The notes beneath the pieces were generated by a model. The model searched no databases. It was given only the letters and a program-made list of their open reading frames with translations, and had not been told where the DNA came from. A stretch of 64,000 nt of DNA from Caballeronia zhejiangensis. Its GTDB lineage: Bacteria > Pseudomonadota > Gammaproteobacteria > Burkholderiales > Burkholderiaceae. Shown in pieces: positions 16,058 through 25,077 of the stretch. The stretch is taken from contig NZ_JFHD01000029.1 of the NCBI RefSeq assembly GCF_000698575.1, forward strand, positions 1-64,000. Reading direction: 5' to 3'. Each line of letters starts with the position of its first letter. Position 1 is the first letter of the stretch. Made by a program: the position numbers and the translations under genes.

Positions 16058-17449
16058 ATGACCAAAGGTTCCTCCCACACGGCACTGCTCTGGATCGTCG
16101 CCGTGGGCTTTTTCATGCAGGCGCTCGACACGACGATCGTCAACACGGCGCTGCCTTCCATCGCGCGCAGTCTGAACGCCGCGCCGCTCGCGATGCAGTC
16201 GATCGTCGTCGCCTACACGCTCACGATGGCGCTGCTCACACCCGCATCGGGCTGGCTCGCCGACCGCTTCGGCACGCGCCGCGTCTATCAGGTGTCCATT
16301 TCGCTGTTCGTGATCGGCTCGCTCGCCTGCGCGAACGCGCACTCGGTGAACCAACTGGTGCTCGCGCGCGTGCTGCAGGGCGTCGGCGGCTCGATGCTGC
16401 TGCCGATCGGGCGTCTCGCCATATTGCGCGCCGTGTCGGGCGAAGCCTACGTTTCCGCGCTCGCGATGATCTCCGTCGCCGGCCAGGTCGGCCCGATTCT
16501 CGGCCCGACGCTTGGCGGCTGGTTCGTCGAGTCGTTCTCGTGGCACTGGATCTTCCTGATCAACGTGCCGATCGGCGCGGTCGGCCTGTATGCGGTGCAG
16601 CGCTTCCTGCCGAACGACACGGTGCATGACGCCCCGCCCTTCGACTTCGTCGGCTGCGGCTTGCTCTCGATGTGCATGGTGTCGTTCTCGCTCGCGCTCG
16701 ATTGCCCGGTCGAGACGCATCGCGGCGCGGTATCGGCGGCGCTGTTCGCGCTCGCGGCCGTGTCGACGTTCGCCTATGTTCCGTACGCGCGCAAGAAGCG
16801 CAATCCGCTCTTTCAGCTCGCGCTCTTTCGCGAGCCGAACTTCAGCGTCGGGCTGATCGGCAATCTGCTATGCCGGATCGGATCGAGCGCCGTGCCGTTT
16901 CTGCTGCCGCTTCTGATGCAGCTCGAACTCGGCTACAGCCCGCTGCATTCGGGTCTGATGATGCTGCCGATCGCCGTCGCCGGCACGATCAGCAAGCGCT
17001 GGATCGCGCAGCTCGTGAAGCGTTACGGCTACGACATGTTCCTGCTCGTGAACACGGCGCTCGTGGGCGCGTCGATCGTCGCGTTCGCGCTGTTTTCGCC
17101 GACGCTGCCGCTCGCCGTCGAAATCGCGATTCTCGCCGTGTTCGGCGCGTGCAACTCGATGCAGTTCGCCGCGATGAACAGCGTCACGTTGAAAGGCCTG
17201 TCGAGCAAGGACGCGGGCAGCGGCAACAGCCTCTTCTCGATGGTGCAGATGCTCGCGATCGGTTTGGGCGTGTCGATCGGCGGCTCGCTCGTGCAGCTCT
17301 TCGAGGGGTCGTTCTCGACTGCGACCGGCTTCAAGCTGAGTTTCGTGTGCATGGGCGTCGTCACGTTGCTGTCGGGTGTCGTGTTCCGCTATCTCGATGA
17401 CGCGCCGGGCCGCTCCGCGCCTGCCGCAGCGGGCAAGCGCGCGGCATAG
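16058..17449 (+). CDS. mdtD: MFS multidrug transporter, DHA2 family (MdtD-like)
   Basis: 463 residues with about 14 membrane helices. Motif C-like LDTTIVNTALPSIARSL near the first helix, motif A GWLADRFGTRRVY and RVLQGVGGSMLLPIGR are characteristic of proton-driven DHA2 exporters, closest in pattern to E. coli MdtD. The start at 16058 lacks a Shine-Dalgarno. Divergent from the LysR regulator. Substrate not predictable; the tannase and regulator nearby hint at aromatic compounds but do not prove it. Confidence 0.88.
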   Translation: MTKGSSHTALLWIVAVGFFMQALDTTIVNTALPSIARSLNAAPLAMQSIVVAYTLTMALLTPASGWLADRFGTRRVYQVSISLFVIGSLACANAHSVNQLVLARVLQGVGGSMLLPIGRLAILRAVSGEAYVSALAMISVAGQVGPILGPTLGGWFVESFSWHWIFLINVPIGAVGLYAVQRFLPNDTVHDAPPFDFVGCGLLSMCMVSFSLALDCPVETHRGAVSAALFALAAVSTFAYVPYARKKRNPLFQLALFREPNFSVGLIGNLLCRIGSSAVPFLLPLLMQLELGYSPLHSGLMMLPIAVAGTISKRWIAQLVKRYGYDMFLLVNTALVGASIVAFALFSPTLPLAVEIAILAVFGACNSMQFAAMNSVTLKGLSSKDAGSGNSLFSMVQMLAIGLGVSIGGSLVQLFEGSFSTATGFKLSFVCMGVVTLLSGVVFRYLDDAPGRSAPAAAGKRAA

Positions 17450-17489
17450 CAAGTATTCTGTCCGTCCAACCGATCTTTGGAGCGCAACC

Positions 17490-18485
17490 GTGCAATACCG
17501 CAAATTCGGCAATACCGGTCTCACCGTTTCGCGTCTCACCCTCGGCACGATGACCTTCGGCCTGCAGACCGAGGAAGACGTGTCGCGCAGCATCATGGAC
17601 CGGGCGGCGGACGCGGGCGTCAATTTCATCGACACGGCGAACGTCTATCCGCTCGGCAGCGGGCACGATCTCGCGGGCCGCACCGAGGAAATCGTCGGCC
17701 GCTGGCTGAAAGGCCGTCGCGACCATTACATTCTCGCGACCAAGGCCGTGCATGAAATGGGGCCGCTCGCGTGGCACAAGGGCGCATCGCGCAAGCATCT
17801 GCTCGACGCGATCGATGCATCGCTCAAACGGCTCGATACCGATTACGTCGATCTCTATCAGCTTCACAACGACGATCACGACACGCCGCTCGACGAGATG
17901 CTCGAAGCGCTCGATACCATCGTGCGGCAAGGCAAGGCGCGCTATATCGGCGTGTCGAATTTTCTGGCGTACCGGCTGGCGCGCGCGCTCGGCCGCTCGG
18001 ATGTGCTGCGCGCCGCGCGTTTCGTCTCCGTGCAGCCGCGCTACAACCTGCTCTTTCGCCAGATCGAGCGCGAATTGCTGCCGCTCGCGACCGAGGAAGG
18101 ACTCGCCGTCATTCCCTACAACCCGCTCGCCGGCGGACTGCTGACGGGCAAGCACCGCTACGACGCCGCCCCGAGCGACGGACGCTTCACCGGCGCGGTC
18201 GGCAAGGCAGGCGCGATGTATACGCAGCGCTACTGGCACGAGCGCGAATTTCACACCATCGAAGCGATCAACGGAATCGTTGCGCCGACCGGACGCTCGC
18301 TCGCGAGCACGGCGCTCGCGTGGGTGCTGGCGAATCCGGCGGTGACGTCGGCGATCATCGGCGCGAGCCGGCCCGATCAGCTGAACGAGACGCTCGCGGC
18401 CGTCGATCAGCCGATCGATCCCGACATCAAGGCGAAGCTCGATGAAGCGACAGTCGAATACCGCTTCGGCGACGCGTTGCGCTGA
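17490..18485 (+). CDS. Aldo/keto reductase
   Basis: 331 residues from a GTG at 17490 with GGAG upstream; upstream codons lack family similarity. NAD(P)H-dependent (beta/alpha)8 barrel. Catalytic residues are visible: Asp and Tyr in FIDTANVY, Lys in ILATKA, His in LYQLHND. QPRYNLLFRQIE and the SAIIGASRPDQL nucleotide-binding end match the AKR11/YghZ-like group. Follows the MFS gene after 40 bp, possibly in one unit. Substrate unknown. Confidence 0.92.
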   Translation: MQYRKFGNTGLTVSRLTLGTMTFGLQTEEDVSRSIMDRAADAGVNFIDTANVYPLGSGHDLAGRTEEIVGRWLKGRRDHYILATKAVHEMGPLAWHKGASRKHLLDAIDASLKRLDTDYVDLYQLHNDDHDTPLDEMLEALDTIVRQGKARYIGVSNFLAYRLARALGRSDVLRAARFVSVQPRYNLLFRQIERELLPLATEEGLAVIPYNPLAGGLLTGKHRYDAAPSDGRFTGAVGKAGAMYTQRYWHEREFHTIEAINGIVAPTGRSLASTALAWVLANPAVTSAIIGASRPDQLNETLAAVDQPIDPDIKAKLDEATVEYRFGDALR

Positions 18486-18489
18486 TCGT

Positions 18490-19365
18490 TCAGACGCGGG
18501 CCGCGCGGGCGCGAACCACGCCTTCGAGCGAGTAGATCGCGAGCGCGGTCCAGATGGCGCCATAGCCGATCACCTGATCGTGCCCGAAGAACTCGTGATA
18601 GATCACGACGCCGATCAGCAATTGCAGCGACGGCGTGATGTACTGGATGAGCCCGAGCATCGATAGCGGAATGCGCCGCGCGCCTGCCGCGAACAGCAGC
18701 AGCGGCACCGCGGTCACGGGCCCCGCCGCCGCAAGCAGCAGTTTCACGCTGAGCGAGGCATGTTCGAAGCCGCTGCCGCCGTGCGAATTCAGAAAAAAGA
18801 GATACAGCAGCGCAACGGGACACAACAGCATCGTTTCGAGCGTGAGTCCTTCGAGCGCGCCGAGCGATGCGGTCTTGCGCAACAGCCCGTAGCCGCCGAA
18901 GGTCAGCGCGAGCGCGAGACTGATCCACGGCGGCGCGCCGTTCACCCACGTCAGCCACGCGACGCCTGCCGCGGCGATCGTCACCGCGAGCCACTGCACC
19001 GGCCGCAGCCGCTCGTGCAGGAACGCCATCCCGAACAGCACGTTGACGAGCGGGTTGATGAAGTAGCCGAGACTCGCCTCGACGATGCGCCCGTCGTTCA
19101 CCGCCCAGATATAGATGCCCCAGTTCGCCGACAGCAGCACGGCGCTCGCGGCGAAACGCGCAAGCAGACGCTTGTCGCGCAGGACGGGGCCGAGCCACTT
19201 CCATTGACGCCGCACGGTCATGACGATCAGCAGGAATGCCATCGACCACGCCATGCGATGCGCGAGCATCTCGACCGCGCCGATCGAATGCAAGGCCTTG
19301 AAGTAAATCGGAAAAAGGCCCCAGATGGCAAAGGCCGCGAATGCGTAGACGACGCCTGGATTCAT
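18490..19365 (-). CDS. rarD: RarD-type EamA transporter
   Basis: 291 residues with ten membrane helices. The opening MNPGVVYAFAAFAIWGLFPI and segments AHRMAWS, ANWGIYIWAVN and SLGYFINPL are diagnostic of RarD, an inner-membrane permease named from a chloramphenicol-sensitivity phenotype with unknown substrate. Start at 19365 is chosen by family alignment; an upstream open extension lacks similarity. Convergent with the aldo/keto reductase and divergent from the permease at 19610. Confidence 0.92.
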   Translation of the reverse strand: MNPGVVYAFAAFAIWGLFPIYFKALHSIGAVEMLAHRMAWSMAFLLIVMTVRRQWKWLGPVLRDKRLLARFAASAVLLSANWGIYIWAVNDGRIVEASLGYFINPLVNVLFGMAFLHERLRPVQWLAVTIAAAGVAWLTWVNGAPPWISLALALTFGGYGLLRKTASLGALEGLTLETMLLCPVALLYLFFLNSHGGSGFEHASLSVKLLLAAAGPVTAVPLLLFAAGARRIPLSMLGLIQYITPSLQLLIGVVIYHEFFGHDQVIGYGAIWTALAIYSLEGVVRARAARV

Positions 19366-19609
19366 TGTTCGATGCGTTGAGCGGATAAACGCCGCGTACG
19401 AACGATCGGCTCGTTCGCGCGCCTGCTCGCCGTGTTCCCGGAAAGCGATCCGCAAGGATTGGAAGCCGGATTTTAGTCGACGCGAGCGGTTCGGCTCCAG
19501 CAGTGACCGAACAATCGGCCGGTTCGCGGCGAACCCTTGGACGAATTCTTGCTCGAACCCTAGCGCGAACGCCCCGCTCTTCGCCCTTTTGTTTGTTTCC
19601 TGGCCGCTA

Positions 19610-20671
19610 ATGAATAACCACAACGTCAATCAGAAGTTCTTCCATATCCTGCTGTGCGTCGTGACGCTCGCGCTCGCCTGGGTGCTGCTGCCGTTTTTTG
19701 GCGCCATCTTCTGGGGTGCGATTCTCGCGATCCTGTTTCAGCCGATGCAGCGTTACCTCGCCGCGCGCTTCGGCAAGCGTCGAAACCTCGCCGCGCTGAC
19801 GACGCTGGCCGCCGCGATTCTCATCGTCATCATTCCGCTCGCGATCGTCGCGGTGACGCTCGTGCAGGAAATCGCCCTCGTCTACGCGCGGATCAAGAGC
19901 GGCGAGCTGAATTTCGGGCTTTACTTCCAGCATGTGCTGCACGCGTTGCCGGCGTCGGTGCAGCAACTGCTCGGCCGTTATGGACTCGACGACATTCCCG
20001 GCGTGCAGCGCAAGCTGATGGAAGGCGCGTCGCAGATCAGCCAGTTCGCCGCGACGCAGGCGCTGTCGATCGGGCAGAACACGTTCCAGTTCGTGGTGAG
20101 CTTCGGCGTGATGCTTTATCTGGTGTTTTTTCTACTGCGCGATGGCGGCGAAATCGGACGGCGCATCCGGCGCGCGATTCCGCTCGATCCCGAGCCGAAG
20201 CAGCATCTGATCGCGAAGTTCACGACCGTGGTGCGCGCGACGGTCAAGGGGAACATCGCGGTTGCGGCCGTGCAGGGTCTTCTCGGCGGGCTGATTTTCT
20301 GGATTCTCGGCATCGGCGGTTCGCTTTTGTGGGGCGTGCTGATGGCGTTTTTGTCGCTGCTGCCCGCGGTCGGCGCGGCAATCGTGTGGGCGCCCGCCGC
20401 GCTCTACTTTTTCATGACGGGGCAAATCGTCAAGGGGCTGATTCTGGTCGCGTTCTGCGTCGTGGTGATCGGGCTCGTCGATAACGTACTGCGACCGATT
20501 CTCGTCGGCAAGGATACGAAAATGCCGGACTGGGTCGTGCTTATTTCGACGCTCGGCGGGATGGCGCTTTTCGGCATCAACGGGTTCGTGATCGGGCCGC
20601 TCGTCGCGGCGCTGTTCATGGCGAGCTGGGATTTGTTTTCGCAGGATGGGGTGAGCGGCCGGGGCGAGTGA
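19610..20671 (+). CDS. AI-2E family transporter
   Basis: 353 residues. Several membrane helices and a hydrophilic central helical part (about 100-160) fit the AI-2E/PerM family; the C-terminal signature VDNVLRPILVGKDTKMPDWVVLISTLGG is clear. Homologues include E. coli TqsA and sodium/proton antiporter-like proteins, so the name does not prove autoinducer export. Start at ATG 19610. Confidence 0.9.
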   Translation: MNNHNVNQKFFHILLCVVTLALAWVLLPFFGAIFWGAILAILFQPMQRYLAARFGKRRNLAALTTLAAAILIVIIPLAIVAVTLVQEIALVYARIKSGELNFGLYFQHVLHALPASVQQLLGRYGLDDIPGVQRKLMEGASQISQFAATQALSIGQNTFQFVVSFGVMLYLVFFLLRDGGEIGRRIRRAIPLDPEPKQHLIAKFTTVVRATVKGNIAVAAVQGLLGGLIFWILGIGGSLLWGVLMAFLSLLPAVGAAIVWAPAALYFFMTGQIVKGLILVAFCVVVIGLVDNVLRPILVGKDTKMPDWVVLISTLGGMALFGINGFVIGPLVAALFMASWDLFSQDGVSGRGE

Positions 20672-20791
20672 CGCGCGTTGGTCTGCCTGGTGTCGTGGCC
20701 TGCTCGTCTGTAACGAATCATCAAGAAGATGTGTCTTGGCGTGCAGGCTGTCTGTATGTGGTGGTTTCGAACCACCATCCGGCAGTACCGC

Positions 20792-22021
20792 ATGACAACC
20801 GATCCCAGACTCGCAAAACTCCGAGCAACGGCAACTGGCTTTTTACTTTGCGCGGTGCTCGCCGGTTGCAACGGCAGGCACGACGACATGCCCGCCGCGG
20901 CCGACGACGTTCCGGTGCTTTCGGTTCCCCTCAAGCGTGACGGCCACTGGCTCCTCGAGGCGCGCAGCGCGGACGGCAAATCAGTGCGGGTCCTTCTGGA
21001 TACAGGTGCGACCCTGAACGTACTCGATAGGCGCGGTCGGCTGGCCGCCGTCCCGATGACGCCGGCCGCCGAAGCGGTTTTCCTCAGGAACGGCCTGCTA
21101 TCGGAGCCCGTTGGCGACCGCGCCGTCACGAGCGGAACGGCGAGCGACACGATGCGCATGGAGCTTGGCACGAGTCCGGCGATCCGTCTCGACGGCTGGT
21201 CGATCCCGGCGGGCGGACCGGTGCTCATCGGTGATATGGCGCGCCTTTCTTCCGTCTATGAGAGGCCTTTCGACGGCATCATCGGGATGGAGTCGATGCG
21301 CAATCTGACATGGCGAGCCGATTATGTTGCCGGGCGCCTCTCCGCGTATGCCGGCGAAGCACCTGCGCACGCATGGCAGCAGTGCGCGTTCATGACGCTG
21401 GATGCCGCGCAGCGAACGCCGCTCATCGAACTGCGTCTCAGGGACGAACCTTTGCCGTTCCTGCTCGATACGGGCGACAACGGGGATGTCGCGCTGCCAC
21501 AGGAAACGTTCGATGCGATCGCGGAAGCGCAATGGTTCGAGCGCATCAATACGACCTTTTCCTACGATGCGACCGATCGATTCACGCCGAATCAGCAGGG
21601 TTTGATCGCCGGATTCGCCATCGGTCAGAAGGCGCTACCGAAACTCACGGTGCTGGCAGGCTCACCAACGCCTCGTATCGGCCAGGGCTTGCTGGAAAAG
21701 ATGGACCGCTTCGAAATGGATTTCCGTCACTACCGGTTCTGCTTCGATCTTCCCGATACGCCCAAAGACAGCACGCCCTCGATCATCGGCGCTGGCCTGC
21801 AGCGCGCTGGCGATCGCTACAGGGTCGCCGCACTCGCACCGGACGGCAGATTGGCCGCAAGCGGCATCGAGATTGGCGATCGGGTCGTCATGGTTGAGCG
21901 GACGTCGGTTGCGACGCTTAAGTTCGTCCGTCTGCTCGAACTGTTGAACGCGGCCGCGACCGGCGAGGTGACTATCGAACGAGGGAAACGCACGCTGGTT
22001 ATCAAGTTGAGGGCGATCTGA
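20792..22021 (+). CDS. Two-lobed retropepsin-like aspartic protease lipoprotein with PDZ-like tail
   Basis: 409 residues from the ATG at 20792. An N-terminal lipobox LAGC (Cys26) predicts a lipoprotein. Two retropepsin-type half-sites occur in one chain: VLLDTGATLNVLD (Asp70) with hydrophobic-hydrophobic-Gly FDGIIG (about 161-165), and FLLDTGDNGDVALP (Asp226) with RIGQGLLEKM. A PDZ-like region (about 340-405, ASGIEIGDRVVMVE) closes the protein. It would be a periplasmic, membrane-tethered aspartic peptidase. Not linked to its neighbours by any known pathway. Base composition is less GC-rich than the flanks. Confidence 0.7.
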   Translation: MTTDPRLAKLRATATGFLLCAVLAGCNGRHDDMPAAADDVPVLSVPLKRDGHWLLEARSADGKSVRVLLDTGATLNVLDRRGRLAAVPMTPAAEAVFLRNGLLSEPVGDRAVTSGTASDTMRMELGTSPAIRLDGWSIPAGGPVLIGDMARLSSVYERPFDGIIGMESMRNLTWRADYVAGRLSAYAGEAPAHAWQQCAFMTLDAAQRTPLIELRLRDEPLPFLLDTGDNGDVALPQETFDAIAEAQWFERINTTFSYDATDRFTPNQQGLIAGFAIGQKALPKLTVLAGSPTPRIGQGLLEKMDRFEMDFRHYRFCFDLPDTPKDSTPSIIGAGLQRAGDRYRVAALAPDGRLAASGIEIGDRVVMVERTSVATLKFVRLLELLNAAATGEVTIERGKRTLVIKLRAI

Positions 22022-22080
22022 ATTGCGGCGCGTAGTGGTGGTCTCGCAGCATTGGCGCGCTGCCATGCCACGTACCCCGG

Positions 22081-22539
22081 TTACTTCGAAGGTAGTTCCG
22101 ACGCTGCGCTGCGCAGTTGTTCTGCGCGTCTGCTGTTGAGTTCTGCGATGCACGCGAGTCGCCTGATCTCGTGAGAATTCCCTGCGGCCCCACCATTGAG
22201 TGACGCTGAGAATTTGCATTGAGCCTCACGATACTAAGTGAACGACTTATTCGACGTTGAGAGACTCGCTCGGGCCGCGCGGCTGAATCTGTCGTCTTCA
22301 TCCCACTGCGCGAGCGCGCTGATAGCATTCTGTTCGGCCTGTTTCAAATCGCGTTCGCTCTGATTTGCTTTTTCCTCCAGGCACGCGCGCACGTGCACCT
22401 GCGAAAAGTGGAGTGAACTGCATTGTGCGCGTAGTTCCTTTTCGCTCAACACTGAATTTGCATGACCGAAAAATGGAAAGCAGGCTATTAGACTCACGCC
22501 GACGCGCCTTAACGTACTCATGGCCTTCTCATTCTTCAT
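22081..22539 (-). pseudogene. LprI-family lysozyme inhibitor interrupted by in-frame amber codon
   Basis: The intact reading frame from ATG 22539 stops at TAG (22236-22234) after 101 residues. The same frame continues without any other stop for 50 codons (YREAQCKF..., EIRRLACIAELNSRRAEQLR) to TAA at 22083-22081, giving a 152-residue LprI-like protein with four cysteines if one residue is restored. Signal peptide (to about residue 28, HANS) predicts a periplasmic location; LprI proteins inhibit lysozyme. The start ATG overlaps the stop of the hydrolase gene (ATGA), as in effector-immunity pairs. Either a recent nonsense mutation or amber readthrough. Confidence 0.75.
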
Positions 22540-23246
22540 CGCGCAATAATGGTCCAGACGTAGTCGAATTTTTTTGCGTACTCGCTGTCCCCACCGCCGT
22601 TATAGCGATTCGCAATCATGGCTGAGTTTATCGGTCGCCAGCCAGTGATGACTTGTCCGATCGATGCCTTTCGGCACTTTAAGATTTGACCCGAGCGCAG
22701 GATATTCGCTGCCGGATTCAGGCTTTTGAGCACATCGACCGTACTCCCCTGCGCCTTTGCGATCTTTTCGAGGCTATCGCCACCCTTGACGGTTACATCG
22801 AACGTTCTGGAATCGCCGTCCAGCACACTTCGGTACTCGAATCTTGCCGAACGCATGAGCAGATAACCCACTCCCGCCCGAATGTTATGAAGGGGGTCTG
22901 CTCTGACCGACGCGACCGTGAGGCGGGACTTCCATGCTGGCGGCAGAATCAAGTCTCCACCTTCCTTGGCAGAGAGCAGCGCTGACAGCCCCGGATCTCC
23001 TGCTACACCTATTTGCATCGGCTTCTTTTTCCATTCGGAACTGTTGGCGCCGGATTCGACCCATGTCATTGCCTTGATGATCCGCCAATCGAGCGGTCGA
23101 TATCCCGCGTTTCCGATCAGGTGATGATTGAATTCGCTGACCGCCAGCTGAACTTCATTGTCCCAACTGTTCCATCTATCATCCCCAACCGCTGCACTTA
23201 TTCCGTCGCGCCATTTATCAAAACTGGGTGCTGAATTGTCCGCCAT
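22536..23246 (-). CDS. Lytic transglycosylase/lysozyme-like protein with LysM, candidate T6SS-type effector
   Basis: 236 residues from ATG 23246 with Shine-Dalgarno AGGAGGATC. The N-terminal half has a GH23-like core: IIKAMTWVESGA with probable catalytic Glu64, MQIG (77-80) and DPLHNIRAGVGYL. A LysM peptidoglycan-binding motif spans about 149-192, and IANRYNGGGDSEYA (about 211-224) closes the hydrolase pattern. There is no signal peptide, so the enzyme cannot reach peptidoglycan by Sec export. With an exported LprI-type partner coupled downstream (ATGA), this is the usual layout of a T6SS hydrolase and its immunity protein. No VgrG, Hcp or PAAR gene lies in the window. Confidence 0.75.
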   Translation of the reverse strand: MADNSAPSFDKWRDGISAAVGDDRWNSWDNEVQLAVSEFNHHLIGNAGYRPLDWRIIKAMTWVESGANSSEWKKKPMQIGVAGDPGLSALLSAKEGGDLILPPAWKSRLTVASVRADPLHNIRAGVGYLLMRSARFEYRSVLDGDSRTFDVTVKGGDSLEKIAKAQGSTVDVLKSLNPAANILRSGQILKCRKASIGQVITGWRPINSAMIANRYNGGGDSEYAKKFDYVWTIIAR

Positions 23247-23350
23247 GGTTCGATCCTCCTGCGGACAATTCTCAGTCATGTAGCGCAGATTGTTTAGACG
23301 AATCCTCTTAATTCGTGGCTGACTGCGATCCATGCGAAGCGACGCGTCTG

Positions 23351-23390
23351 AGCAAAAAAAAACGCGCCGTCCTTTCAAGACGGCGCGCGT
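23351..23390 (-). terminator. Rho-independent terminator of the prkA-yeaH-ycgB operon
   Basis: On the minus strand a 9-bp stem (CGCGCCGTC/GACGGCGCG, 23363-23371 with 23379-23387) and 7-nt loop is followed by nine T residues. It lies 27 bp past the stop of the SpoVR-family gene. Confidence 0.85.
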
Positions 23391-23416
23391 TGTTCAGATA
23401 ACTGTCGGAGGTAGTG

Positions 23417-24940
23417 TCAGCGCGTACTCGGCGCCGTATACCGGCATTCGAACCGCTTCCTCACCGTTCCGTTTTCATCGACGCTTTCCAGATAAACGTC
23501 GAATTGCCACAAGCGCGCCATGTGCTTGAGCACTTCGTCGCTATCGTTCGCGAGATGGCGGTTATCCGTCATGAAATGCCGCAGCGTCAGGCTGCGATCC
23601 CCACGCGTGTTCACCGAATAAACCTGAATGTTCGGCTCCCGATGATGAATATCGTATTGCCGCGACAGCGCCTGACGCACGTAACGATATCCGCTGTCGT
23701 CATGAATGGCCGACACTTCCAGCGCATCGCGCATATCGTCATCGAGAATCGAGAACAGACGCATTTCCCGGATCAGATGCGGCGACAGATACTGCGCGAT
23801 AAAGCTCTCGTCCTTGAAGTTGCGCATCGCATAATGCAGCGATTCCAGCCAGTCGCTTCCCGCGAGTTCCGGGAACCATTCGCGATCCTCGTCCGTCGGG
23901 TTTTCGCAGATGCGGCGAATGTCGCTCATCATCGAAAAGCCGAGCGCGTACGGATTGATGCCGCTGTAATACGGCTTCGTCACCGGCGGCTGATACACCA
24001 CATTCGAATGCGAATGCAGAAACTCCATCATGAAGCTGTCTTCGAGACGGCCTTCGTTATAGAGCGTGTTCAGCAATGTGTAATGCCAGAACGTGGCCCA
24101 GCCTTCGTTCATGACTTGCGTCTGCCGCTGCGGATAAAAATATTGCCCGATCTTGCGCACGATGCGGATCACTTCCCGCTCCCACGGCTCAAGCAACGGC
24201 GCATTCTTCTCCGCGAAATACAGCAGATTCTCCTGCGGCTCCGGCGGATACCGGCTCTCGGTTTCCTCGGGCGACGGCTCCTTGCCCTTGGGCAGCGTGC
24301 GCCACAGTTCGTTGACCTGCGATTGCAGATACGCTTCGCGCTCGCGGCGCATCGCCGCTTCCTTCGCCAGCGACAGTTTCTGCGGCCGCTTATAGCGATC
24401 GACGCCGTAATTCATCAGCGCGTGGCACGAATCGAGCAGTTCCTCGACGCGATCCAGCCCGTAACGCTCCTCGCACTCCGCGATGTAATTCTTCGCATAG
24501 ACGAGGTAATCGATGATCGCGTGCGCGTCCGTCCACAGGCGGAAAAGATAATTGCCCTTGAAAAAGGAGTTGTGCCCGTACGCGGCGTGCGCAATCACGA
24601 GTGCCTGCATCGTCATGGTGTTCTCTTCCATGAGATACGCGATGCAGGGATTCGAGTTGATAACGATCTCATACGCGAGCCCCATCTGCCCGCGCCGATA
24701 GCCTTTCTCGGTCGCAAGAAAGTGCTTGCCGAACGACCAGTGGCGATAATTCACCGGCATGCCGACGGACGCATACGCATCCATCATCTGCTCGGAGCTG
24801 ATGATTTCCAGTTGGATCGGATAGGTGTCGAGACCATAACGGTTCGCGACGCGCGATATCTCGGCGTCGTACTCCTCGATCAGTTCGACGCTCCAGTCCG
24901 ACGGGCACGGCAGCGGTCGCCGCTTCTCCGATACATTCAT
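23417..24940 (-). CDS. ycgB: SpoVR family protein (YcgB)
   Basis: 507 residues from ATG 24940, preceded by GAGGAAGGCAGA; an upstream ATG at 25081 overlaps the stop of the preceding gene (ATGA) and would add 47 residues. Highly conserved SpoVR blocks are present: SSEQMMDAYASVGMP, NPCIAYLMEENT, LDSCHALMNYGVDRYKRPQK and NEGWATFWHY. The biochemical role is unknown; the gene follows prkA and yeaH in many proteobacteria and belongs to the stationary-phase/nutrient-stress response. Third gene of the operon. Confidence 0.93.
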   Translation of the reverse strand: MNVSEKRRPLPCPSDWSVELIEEYDAEISRVANRYGLDTYPIQLEIISSEQMMDAYASVGMPVNYRHWSFGKHFLATEKGYRRGQMGLAYEIVINSNPCIAYLMEENTMTMQALVIAHAAYGHNSFFKGNYLFRLWTDAHAIIDYLVYAKNYIAECEERYGLDRVEELLDSCHALMNYGVDRYKRPQKLSLAKEAAMRREREAYLQSQVNELWRTLPKGKEPSPEETESRYPPEPQENLLYFAEKNAPLLEPWEREVIRIVRKIGQYFYPQRQTQVMNEGWATFWHYTLLNTLYNEGRLEDSFMMEFLHSHSNVVYQPPVTKPYYSGINPYALGFSMMSDIRRICENPTDEDREWFPELAGSDWLESLHYAMRNFKDESFIAQYLSPHLIREMRLFSILDDDMRDALEVSAIHDDSGYRYVRQALSRQYDIHHREPNIQVYSVNTRGDRSLTLRHFMTDNRHLANDSDEVLKHMARLWQFDVYLESVDENGTVRKRFECRYTAPSTR

Positions 24941-25077
24941 TCTGCCTTCCTCGTGCGCGCCGTCTGCTTTCGCGGACGCCTTGCGTTGCCTGGCCTCTGA
25001 TTCGAGCTGGGAATCCACACGATCGTCCGTGCCTTCCAGCTGATACCCACGCGTCTCGTTGTGCAAATGCCGCGTCG

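Noticed and set aside
22022..22540. Frameshift as the cause of the short LprI protein
   Set aside because: Frame continues unchanged after TAG; a single nonsense codon explains it without any insertion or deletion.
22365..22625. Short plus-strand frame opposite the hydrolase/LprI junction
   Set aside because: No ribosome site and the opposite strand explains the sequence completely.
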